From Australimonas brisbanensis (GTDB lineage: Bacteria > Chloroflexota > Dehalococcoidia > Lucifugimonadales > Australimonadaceae): a DNA stretch of 64,000 bases. Position numbers and translations under genes: made by a program. Where the stretch lies: contig JAYQTA010000011.1 in the NCBI GenBank assembly GCA_038147155.1, positions 1-64,000 on the forward strand. Direction: 5' to 3'. The notes beneath the pieces are model-generated. The model was not told the origin of the DNA. It saw only the letters and a list, made by a program, of their open reading frames with translations, and did not search any database. Shown here piece by piece: positions 1-10,955 of the stretch; the first letter of the stretch is position 1, and each line of letters begins with the position of its first letter.

Positions 1-50
1 CCGCCCCCCCGGGCCCCCCCGGGCGCGCCGCCCCCCCCGGGCCCCCCGCC
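1..50. other. Low-complexity poly-C/G edge
   Basis: The first 50 bases are runs of C broken by short G runs, with no codon structure. I see no gene here. It may be genuine GC-rich intergenic sequence or low-quality sequence at a contig end. Confidence 0.4.
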
Positions 51-63
51 ATTTCGATGCATC

Positions 64-80
64 GCTCGCCGCGCGCGAGC
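64..80 (-). terminator. Hairpin just after gltB
   Basis: GCTCGC and GCGAGC form a 6-bp stem with a 5-base loop two bases past the gltB stop codon. There is no clear U tract, so this is only a weak terminator candidate. Confidence 0.3.
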
Positions 81-81
81 C

Positions 82-3000
82 CTAGGACGGGCGGCGCTGG
101 CTGGAGGAGAGGAGCGCGTCCCGACGGGCGCGCTGCTGATCGCGCGGGGGCGGCGGGGCCACGTGGGGGAGGGGAGCCACCTTCTTGAACCGGGACTGGT
201 AGATCGCCCAGTTGTCCAACACGTCCTCGGCGCGCACCGAGTGGGTGAGCTCGTGGTGGCGCTGCACCAGCGCCTTGAGCAGCTCGATGTCCTCGTCGTC
301 GTCCAGCTCCGAGATGCCGACCATCTCGTGGTTCACGTTGCGCTCCAGGCTCCCGTCCAGGTCCAGGACGAAGGCCATCCCGCCCGACATGCCAGCGCCC
401 AGGTTGCGGCCCGTGGGGCCCAGCACCACCACCACGCCGCTGGTCATGTACTCGCAGGCGTGGTCGCCCGCGCCCTCGATCACCGCCCACGCGCCGGAAT
501 TGCGGACGGCGAAGCGCTCGCCCGCGCGGCCCGCGGCGAACAGGTGCCCGCCGGTGGCCCCGTACAGCACCGTGTTGCCCATGATGGCGTTGTCGTGGGC
601 GAAGTAGGTGGCCTCCTGCGGGGGGCGCAGCACCAGCTCGCCGCCGTGCATGCCCTTGCCCACGTAGTCGTTGGCCTCACCCTCCAGGGTCAGGTGCATG
701 CCGTTGATGAGGAAGGCGCCGAAGGACTGGCCCGCCGAGCCCCACAGCCGCAGTTCGATGGAGTGCTCCGGGAGGCCCTCGTCGCCATGCACCCGGGCGA
801 TCTCACCCGCGATGCGCGCGCCCACCGTGCGGTGGATGTTGCGGATGGGGTGCTCCAGCTTGACCGGCTTGCGGCCCTCGATGGCATCGGCCACCAGGGG
901 TAGCAGCTCATCGTCCAGCAGCTCGTCGGACTCGCGGTCGTTCCGCTCCTGGGCGTGGCGACGGGGCAGTGCTCCGGAGGGGTCCGCCAGCGCCAGCATG
1001 GGGCCCAGGTCCAGGGTGTTGGCCTTGGGGTGGCCCTCCACCCGCATCTGCTCCAGCAGGTCGGAGCGGCCCACCATCTCCTCCACCGTGCGGAAGCCCA
1101 GGCGCGCCATGATCTCGCGCAGCTCCTCGGCCATGAAGAACATATAGCGCACCACCATGTCCGGGGTGCCCCAGTACTTCTTGCGCAGCTCTGGGTCCTG
1201 GGTGGCCACGCCCACCGGGCAGGTGTTCAGGTGGCACTGGCGGGCGATCTGGCAGCCCACGGCCACCATGGCCGCGGTGCCGAAGCCGAACTCCTCCGCG
1301 CCCATGAGCGCGGCCACGGCCACGTCCTCCGCCGTGCGCAGTCCACCGTCGGCGCGCACCGTAACGCGTCCGCGCAGATCGTTGGTCACCAACACCTGCT
1401 GGGTCTCCGACAGACCCAGCTCCCACGGGCCGCCCGTGTACTTGATCGACATCCACGGGGAGGCACCGGTGCCACCGTCGGCGCCGGAGATGAGGATGTA
1501 GTCGGCGTAGCCCTTGGCCACGCCTGCGGCGATGGTGCCCACGCCCGCCTCGGCCACCAGCTTCACGGCCACCGTGGCGCGAGGGTTGACCACCTTAGGT
1601 CGTGCATCAACTGCGCCAATCCTCGATGGAGTAGATGTCGTGGTGCGGAGGCGGGGAGATGAGCGGCACGCCGGGCTGGGTGCGCCGGGCGCGCGCGATG
1701 ATCTCCGTCACCTTGTGGCCGGGCAGCTGGCCACCCTCACCGGGCTTGGAGCCCTGGGCCATCTTGATCTCCAGCACCTCGGCCATCGCCAGGTACTCGG
1801 GCGTGACGCCGAAGCGGCCCGAGGCGATCTGCTTCATCTTGGAGCCAGAGCGCTCGCCGTCCTTCTCCTCACGGAAGCGGCGCGGGTCCTCGCCGCCCTC
1901 ACCGGAGCCGGACTTGGAGCCCATTTTGTTGTAGCCGATGGCGATGTCCTCGTGCGCCTCGATGGAGAGCGCGCCGAAGGACATGGAGCCGCCGTTGAAG
2001 CGCTTGACGATGCTGACGGCGGGCTCCACCTCCTCCAGCGGCACGGAGGCCCCCGCAGGCTTGATGCGGATCAGGTCACGCAGCGTGATGGGCTCGTTCT
2101 GGGCCAGCATCGCCACGTACTTGTCGTAGGACTGGCGCCCGGATCCGCCATCCTTGATGGCATCGTGCAGCACCCGCACGGTCTGGGGGGAGAAGGCGTG
2201 GGGCTCGCCGCCGCGCCGGAAGCGGTAGTAACCGAAGTCGTCGAGCTTGGCGGGCTTGCCGTCGGCAGGCGGGGTGAAGGCCGCCTCGTGCAGCCCGCAC
2301 ACCTCCGCCGCCACCTCGGCGAGACCGATGCCGCCGATGGGCGAGGTGGTGCCGCCGAAGGCGCGCTCGACCAGCTCGGCGCCCAGGCCTACGGCCTCGA
2401 AGATCTGCGCGCCGTGGTAGGCGGTGATGGTGGAGATGCCCATCTTGGACATCACCTTGAGCAGCTGCTTGTTCTGCGTCTTCACGTAGTTGGCGCAGGC
2501 ATCGTCGGGACCTATCTCCGCGTCGTGCCCGTCCTCCACCAGCCCCCGGATCGTGGCCAGCGCCAGGTAAGGGTTCACCGCCGAGGCGCCGTAGCCGATC
2601 AGCAGCGCCATCTGGTGCGGGTCGCGCGCGTCGGCCGCCTCAGCCACCAGCGAGGCGCGCATGCGCTTGCCCACCGCGATGAGGTGGTGGTGCACCGCGC
2701 CCACCGCCAGCAGCATGGGGAGTGCCGCGTGCGTGGCGTCCACACCACGGTCGGAGAGCACCACGATACCCGCCCCCGCATCCACCGCGGCCTCGGCCTC
2801 GGCGCAGGCGCGGTCCAGCGCGGCGCGCAGGGCCGCCTCCCCGCCGGCCGCCTCGAACAGGACGCCCACCGTTGCGACGGGGAACGGCACGCCCTCGGCC
2901 GAGCGCAGCTTGGCCAGGGCCTCGTCGGTCAGCACCGGGCTGTCCAGCTGCACCAGCCCCGCATGGTCCTCCGACTCCTCCACCACCGAACCACGCGGGC

Positions 3001-4615
3001 CCAGGTAGGTGTAGTTGGACATGACCAGATGCTCGCGGTACGAGTCAATGGGCGGGTTGGTCACCTGGGCGAAGCGCTGCTTGAAGTAGGCGTAGAGCAG
3101 GCGCGGCTTGGTGGCCAGCACCGAAAGCGGCGTGTCATCACCCAGGGAGCCCACCGGCTCCACGCCCTCCAGGTAGAGGGGGCGCAGGATCAGGTGTGCC
3201 TCCTCGGTGGTGTAGGCGAAGGCGCGCTGGAGCTCCACGCTGGCCTCGGGGGCCGGCGCGGGCTGCGCGGGCTTGCCCAACCCGCCCAGGTGCACCATGC
3301 GCTTGGACACCCACTCCCCGTAGGGCTGGCGGGCCGCCAGGCGCTCCTTGATGTCCTCGTTGCGCAAGAAGCGCTTCTCCGCCGTGTCCACGGCGATCAT
3401 CTGCCCGGGGCCCAGGCGCCCCTTCTCCACCACATGGGCCTCGTCCATGTACGCGGCGCCCACCTCCGAGGCCATGACCACCATGCCCGCATCGTCCACC
3501 TTGTAGCGGGCGGGGCGCAGGCCGTTGCGGTCCAGCGCCGCGCCCACCAGCACCCCGTCGGTGAAGGCGAGGGCCGCCGGGCCGTCCCACGGCTCGGTGA
3601 TGGCAGCGTGGTACTCGTAGAAGGCCCGCAGCACCGGGTCCATGTGGGGCATGTTCTCCCACGCCTCCGGCACCAGCATCGCCATGGCGTGGAGCGGGTC
3701 ACGGCCGGAGAGCACCAGCAGCTCCAGCGCGTTGTCCAGGTTGGCCGAGTCGGAGAAGCCAGCCTGGATGATGGGCGCCAGGGCGTCCACTTCCTCACCC
3801 CACACGGCGCTGACCAGTTCGCGCTCGCGTGCGCGCATCCAGTTCACGTTGCCCTGGAGGGTGTTGATCTCCCCGTTGTGGGCCAGCATGCGGAAGGGCT
3901 GCGCCAGCTCCCAGGTGGGGAAGGTGTTGGTGGAGTAGCGCTGGTGGAGCAGCGCGATGGCCGTGACGAAGGCCGGGTTGTCCAGGTCCTTGTAGAAGGC
4001 CTGCAACTGCGGGGCCACCAGCAGGCCCTTGTAGGCCAGGGTGCGGGTGGAGAGCGATGCCACGTAGCAGTCCAGCCCCTGGGCCGCGAAGGCGCGCTCG
4101 GCCGCCTTGCGCGCGATGTACAGGCGCCGATTGAACGCCGCCTCGTCCATGCCCGCGGGACGGACGATGAGCAGGTGCTCGATGGCCGGCAGCGACTCCT
4201 GCGCCTGGGCGCCCAGGGCGCTGATGTCCAGCGGCACGGGCCGCCAGCCCAGCGCGGGGATGCCCGTAGCGACAGCGGCCTGCTCCAGCGCCTCGCGCGC
4301 GGGAGCCGGGTCGCGAGACGGCAGGAACACCACGCCCACGGCCAGGTCCCCGTCGTTGTGCACCGTCCCGCCCAGCGCGGCGGCGGCGGGCACGAAGATG
4401 GCCGAGGGGATCTGGGTGAGCAGTCCCGCGCCGTCGCCCGTCTTGGCGTCGGCGGAGACAGCGCCGCGGTGCGTCAAGTTGACCACCGCCTCCAGGGCGC
4501 GGTCCAGTACCAGACGCGAGGGTGCCCCGGAGATGTCTGCCACGAAGCCGACGCCACAGGCGTCGTGTTCGAAGCGGGGGTTGTAGAGGGTTCCGTTCGG
4601 CTTCGGGTACAACAT
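82..4615 (-). CDS. gltB: Glutamate synthase large subunit, interrupted by two single-base frameshifts
   Basis: GltB makes two glutamates from glutamine and 2-oxoglutarate. The N-terminal part (4615 to 1607, 1002 aa) has a short propeptide and then HDACGVGFVA, whose Cys20 should become the N-terminal nucleophile of the class II glutaminase domain, followed by the central and FMN-binding domains. The C-terminal part (1593 to 82, 503 aa) has the 3Fe-4S motif C-x5-C-x4-C (GCQIARQCHLNTC). The two parts together give about 1515 aa, the full family length. Between them (about 1594-1622) the expected SIEDLAQLMHDLKVVNPRA can be read only by changing frame twice, as if one base were missing at each place. 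glnA lies 42 bp upstream, probably in one operon. No gltD is seen, so the electron donor (ferredoxin or a distant GltD) is open. I think consensus error is likelier than a true pseudogene. Confidence 0.88.
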
Positions 4616-4657
4616 GGCCTACTCCATGCCGGGCCCACGCCCGGCAGGTGCTGAAGA

Positions 4658-5995
4658 TTACAGGATGGGCAGGTAGCGCTTGAGCTCGTAGTCGGTGACG
4701 GCGGCGCGGTAGCGCTCCCATTCGATGCGCTTGTTCTGCAACAGGGAGTTGTAGGTGTACTCCCCCAGCGCCTCCCGCAGCACGTCCGAGCGCTCCGCCA
4801 GGGCCAGCGCCTCCCACAGGGAGCCCGGCAGCGTACCGATGCCCCGCTCTGCCCGCTCGGCGGGGGTGAGGGCTGCGGCGTCGACCTCAGCGGGCGGGAC
4901 GGGCGCATAGCCACCGTCCACCCCCGCCATGCCCGCCGTGAGCATGGCGGCGAAGGCCAGGTACGGGTTGGCCGCCGGGTCCGGCTGGCGGTACTCGATG
5001 CGCACCGATGCCTCGCGCCCCGGCCGGTAGGCCGGCACGCGGACCAGGTCGGCGCGGTTCACCGCCGCCCAGGTGAGGTGGATGGGGGCCTCGTAGCCGG
5101 AGACCAGGCGCTTGTAGGAGTTCACCCACTGATTGCACACGCAGGAGAGCTCCGGCGCGTGGCGCAGCAGGCCCGCGATGAACGCCTGGGCCATCCCGGA
5201 GAGCTTGAAGGGCCCGTCCGGGTCGTAGAAGGCGTTCTCCTCGCCCTGGGTGAGGGACATGTTCACGTGCATGCCCGACCCGTTCTGGTCCTGGAGCGGC
5301 TTGGGCATGAAGGTGGCGTACACCCCGTGACGCTGGGCCACCTCCTTCACCACCTGCCGGTGCGTCATCACCGAATCGGCCATGGTGAGGGCGTCGGCGT
5401 GGCGCAGGTCCACCTCATGCTGGGATGCGGCAACCTCATGGTGGGAATACTCCACCGGGATGCCCATCTCCTCCAGCGCCAGCACCGTCTCCCGGCGCAG
5501 GTCCGCGCCCGCGTCCAGGGGCGTGGTCACATCGAAGTAGCCGCCCGCGTCCAGCGGTTCGAGTCCCTCGGCGGTCTTGAAGTAGTAGTGCTCGAGCTCC
5601 AGGCCTACCTGGAACTGGTAGCCCCTGGCCGCGGCCTTCTCCAGCGCGGCCTTGAGCACCTGGCGCGGGTCGCCCTCGAACGGGGTGCCGTCGGGGCGCA
5701 GCACATCGCAGAACATGCGCGCCACCGCGTTCTGTCGGGGGCGCCACGGGAGCACGGCGAAGGTGTTGGGGTCCGGCATGGCGACCATGTCGGCCTCGTC
5801 GGCACGGGCGTAGCCTTGTACCGTGGAGCCGTCGAAGGCCATGCCGTGGGTGAGCGCGTCCTCAAGCTCCGCCACCGTGATAGCGAAGCCCTTCAGTCCG
5901 CCCAGGATGTCCGTGAACCAGAGGCGGATGAACTTAACGTCGTTCTCTTTGGCGGTGCGCAGGACGTACTCCCGCGCCGCATCCATCTGCGTCAT
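4658..5995 (-). CDS. glnA: Glutamine synthetase, type I
   Basis: It joins ammonia to glutamate using ATP and acts with gltB downstream as the GS-GOGAT pair. The 445-aa length fits the short GSI-alpha class. The N-terminal beta-grasp domain includes FTDILGGLKGFAI, and the catalytic domain shows VGLELEHYYF, the NGSGMHVNMSL segment and the EYRQPDPAANPYLAFAA segment. I see no adenylylation-site tyrosine motif of the GSI-beta type, so control is more likely transcriptional or by feedback. I chose ATG at 5995, which has AGGGAG upstream; a GTG at 6013 in the same frame is possible. A consensus promoter and a hairpin with a U tract precede the gene, and a small winged-helix regulator gene lies just upstream. 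Confidence 0.95.
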   Translation of the reverse strand: MTQMDAAREYVLRTAKENDVKFIRLWFTDILGGLKGFAITVAELEDALTHGMAFDGSTVQGYARADEADMVAMPDPNTFAVLPWRPRQNAVARMFCDVLRPDGTPFEGDPRQVLKAALEKAAARGYQFQVGLELEHYYFKTAEGLEPLDAGGYFDVTTPLDAGADLRRETVLALEEMGIPVEYSHHEVAASQHEVDLRHADALTMADSVMTHRQVVKEVAQRHGVYATFMPKPLQDQNGSGMHVNMSLTQGEENAFYDPDGPFKLSGMAQAFIAGLLRHAPELSCVCNQWVNSYKRLVSGYEAPIHLTWAAVNRADLVRVPAYRPGREASVRIEYRQPDPAANPYLAFAAMLTAGMAGVDGGYAPVPPAEVDAAALTPAERAERGIGTLPGSLWEALALAERSDVLREALGEYTYNSLLQNKRIEWERYRAAVTDYELKRYLPIL

Positions 5996-6042
5996 GCCCC
6001 TGGGCTCCCTCACTCCAGGCGCTGCGCCGCGCCACTGTCCGG

Positions 6043-6076
6043 AAAAAAACGAACACCGGGGTAGAACACCCCGGTG
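6043..6076 (-). terminator. Hairpin with U tract in the glnA leader
   Basis: On the minus strand CACCGGGG-TGTTCTA-CCCCGGTG forms an 8-bp stem, followed by TTCG and seven Ts. This is a textbook intrinsic terminator. It starts only about 5 nt after the predicted glnA transcription start. It could end transcripts from the upstream regulator gene, attenuate glnA, or protect the 5' end of the glnA mRNA. Confidence 0.7.
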
Positions 6077-6087
6077 GACGGGCCCGC

Positions 6088-6116
6088 ATCGTAGGCGATG
6101 GCAGGGGGAGTGTCAA
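6088..6116 (-). promoter_or_regulatory. glnA promoter
   Basis: The minus strand reads TTGACA, 17 bases, then TACGAT. The -35 is a perfect consensus and the -10 matches 4 of 6. The predicted start is near 6081, giving a leader of about 85 nt that contains the hairpin at 6043-6076. Confidence 0.75.
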
Positions 6117-6136
6117 GAAACTTTGTGAAAGATGGT

Positions 6137-6421
6137 TCAATCCTCAGGAACGGCGCCCAGCGCCTTGAGCAGTTCACCCACCTGTACGTGGCTGCGCTCC
6201 TCACGGCGCAGCGGCTGCCCGTGGTAGACCCGGTACCAGTTGGTGCGCCCCTCGCGGAAGCGCTCCAGGTAACCCTCCGACTCCAGGTCGGCGATGATCC
6301 GGAGCACCGAGCGCTCCGTGATGTCCAAGATACCGGCGATCTCGCGCGCGGTGATCTTCTGATGCTCCGCCACCAGGCACAGCACGGCACCGTGGTTGGT
6401 CAGGAACGTCCAATTCGCCAT
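6137..6421 (-). CDS. Small winged-helix transcriptional regulator
   Basis: This is a 94-aa protein with a single winged-helix domain. The recognition region is ITAREIAGILDITERSVLRI and the wing is GYLERFREGRTNWYRVY. The architecture resembles MarR/ArsR-like single-domain regulators, and no ligand domain is present. I chose the internal ATG (MANWTFLTNHG) because the longer upstream extension lacks the fold and runs into promoter-like sequence. It sits directly upstream of glnA on the same strand, so a role in nitrogen control is plausible but unproven. Two cysteines are not enough for a metal site. An imperfect palindrome about 85 bp upstream may be its own operator. Confidence 0.7.
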   Translation of the reverse strand: MANWTFLTNHGAVLCLVAEHQKITAREIAGILDITERSVLRIIADLESEGYLERFREGRTNWYRVYHGQPLRREERSHVQVGELLKALGAVPED

Positions 6422-6503
6422 CGCTCTCACCCATCCTCGAACACCGCACACCAAGGTGGGGCCATCCGTTTCGGGAAAGAGCATCCGTGCTCTCTCCCTC
6501 CCA

Positions 6504-6521
6504 CTGTGACCACCGTAACAG
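6504..6521. promoter_or_regulatory. Imperfect palindrome upstream of the winged-helix regulator
   Basis: CTGTGAC-CACC-GTAACAG has 7-base half-sites with one mismatch. It lies in the intergenic region before the regulator at 6421 and is a candidate autoregulatory operator. Confidence 0.3.
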
Positions 6522-6541
6522 GAGATGCGAACGCCGGGCAA

Positions 6542-6580
6542 CCCGAAACGAGCACGGGCCGGTGCAGAACGGGCCCGTGC
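6542..6580 (-). terminator. ppdK terminator
   Basis: GCACGGGCC and GGCCCGTGC form a 9-bp stem with an 11-base loop. On the minus strand it is followed by TCGTTTCGGG. It lies about 30 bp past the ppdK stop. Confidence 0.55.
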
Positions 6581-6608
6581 GGGTGCGTACTGCCAGGGCC
6601 CTCGCGGG

Positions 6609-9428
<2,820 letters not shown>

Positions 9429-9534
9429 GCCTGAATCCTCCGCGACCCTGCGGGTCATTGCTGCGCTACGCGCGCGGAAACACGCACGCGCGCGGGCGCG
9501 GCTCGTCGCGCCAGAGCCGGAGCGCCGGGCTCGG

Positions 9535-9563
9535 ATGCTAGCACAGGGGTCTAGGGCAGTCCA
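9535..9563 (-). promoter_or_regulatory. ppdK promoter with extended -10
   Basis: The minus strand reads TGGACT, 17 bases, then TAGCAT, with a TG one base before the -10 (TGCTAGCAT). It overlaps the 3' end of the cmk-plsC gene and implies a leader of about 100 nt. Confidence 0.55.
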
Positions 9564-10921
9564 TCGACGGGCGGAGGGGTTTGCCCGGCGGCCACCGGCT
9601 CGCCGTACACACCCCGATACCCCATGGGGAGCAGGGCCGCGATGCGGCGCATCACCGCCTCCGTCCCCGCTTCCATCGCCTCCCTGTCCGCGCGCTCCAC
9701 AGGCCCGCCCAGCCGGAGCGGCTCGCCGATCACCACGCGCAGGCGCTTGAAGTGGAAAGGGATGCGCAGGATGGACCCGATGCCCTCCGAACCCGTGATG
9801 GCCACGGGCAGCACCGGCGCCCCGGAGCGCAGCGCCAGGTAGGCGAGACCCACGTTCCCCTTGCGCAGCGCACCTCGCGAGCGCGTGCCCTCCGGGAAGA
9901 CCAGCAGCGCGCGTCCCTCGGCCAGGGCGCCAAGGGCCCAGCGCACCGCGTCCACGTCGCGCCCGTCGCGCTCCACGGGATGGGCGTGCCAGGCGCGCAG
10001 GGCGCGCGAGATGAACGGCCCCCAGAACAGCCCACGCTTGGCCATGAACCAGATGGGCCGGGGCATGGAGTAGACCATCAGCGGGGGGTCGGCGTTGGAG
10101 AGGTGGTTGGAGGCGACGATGAGCGGGCCCTCCGGAGGGACATGCTCGCGCCCCTCCACCGTGAGGGAGCCGAAGGTGGGCAGGAAGATGTGGGCCAGCA
10201 GCACCCCGAACCGGTAGAACAGATCGAGCCCGCGCCGGCGCCAATGCACCGGGCCCACCAGCGCCTCCAGCACGCGGGCGACCACCCCCTCCACGTCCAG
10301 CCCCTCGGTCTGCACCCTCATCGCGTCATCGGCCGCGCGCAGGGGCGAATCGGCGCGGGAGGAGTCGAGCCGGTCGCGCTCCTGGAGCCCTGCGCGCACC
10401 GCTTCCAGCGTGTCCGGCTTGCCCGCGGCAGCCAGTTCCGCGTGCCGGCGGCGCGCGCGTTCGTCCACCGGCGCATCCAGGTACACCTTGGCGGCGTCGG
10501 GCACCACCACCGTGCCGATATCCCGGCCCACCATCACCACCCCGCCCTCGGCGGCCAGGCGCCGCTGCGCGGCCACCAGCGCGGCGCGCACCGCGCTGAT
10601 GCGCGCGACGCGCGAGACCGCGGCCTCCACCTCGGGGGTGCGCAGCGCGTCCGTCACGTCCTCCCCGTCTAGCAGGAGGCGTTCGGGGGGCGGGGAGATG
10701 GTGATGACGCAGCGCTCAGCAAGCGCCCCCACAGCGGACGCATCGTCCGGGTCCGCCCCGGCGCGCAGTGCGGCCAGGGACACGGCCCGGTACATCAGCC
10801 CCGTGTCCACGAACCGGTGGCCCATGCGCGCGGCGAGGGCCCGGCCCACGGTGGTCTTGCCGGAAGCGACGGGGCCGTCGATCGCCACCACGGGCGGGTA
10901 TGCTCGCGCACGCGGGGCCAT
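9551..10921 (-). CDS. Cytidylate kinase fused to 1-acyl-glycerol-3-phosphate acyltransferase
   Basis: This is a two-domain fusion of 456 aa. Residues 1 to about 225 are CMP/dCMP kinase with the P-loop GPVASGKTT and the VDTGLMYRAV segment. Residues about 235-440 are a PlsC-type acyltransferase with the HX4D motif NHLSNADPP and FPEGTRSR. The first domain serves nucleotide metabolism (CDP, then CTP and CDP-lipids) and the second adds the sn-2 acyl chain of phosphatidic acid at the membrane, so the fusion joins two steps that feed phospholipid synthesis. The gene follows gyrB by 34 bp with an AGGAGCGTGCC ribosome site. Similar fusions are known in several phyla. Confidence 0.92.
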   Translation of the reverse strand: MAPRARAYPPVVAIDGPVASGKTTVGRALAARMGHRFVDTGLMYRAVSLAALRAGADPDDASAVGALAERCVITISPPPERLLLDGEDVTDALRTPEVEAAVSRVARISAVRAALVAAQRRLAAEGGVVMVGRDIGTVVVPDAAKVYLDAPVDERARRRHAELAAAGKPDTLEAVRAGLQERDRLDSSRADSPLRAADDAMRVQTEGLDVEGVVARVLEALVGPVHWRRRGLDLFYRFGVLLAHIFLPTFGSLTVEGREHVPPEGPLIVASNHLSNADPPLMVYSMPRPIWFMAKRGLFWGPFISRALRAWHAHPVERDGRDVDAVRWALGALAEGRALLVFPEGTRSRGALRKGNVGLAYLALRSGAPVLPVAITGSEGIGSILRIPFHFKRLRVVIGEPLRLGGPVERADREAMEAGTEAVMRRIAALLPMGYRGVYGEPVAAGQTPPPVDGLP

Positions 10922-10955
10922 GGCACGCTCCTGCCCGGCAAGGCCGGGGCCCAGG

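Noticed and set aside
1514..4654. A very long open frame on the plus strand opposite gltB, about 1046 codons
   Set aside because: It is a GC-codon-bias shadow: its His/Gly/Arg-rich product has no fold, and gltB on the other strand is unmistakable. The same applies to long plus-strand frames opposite ppdK, gyrB and dnaX.
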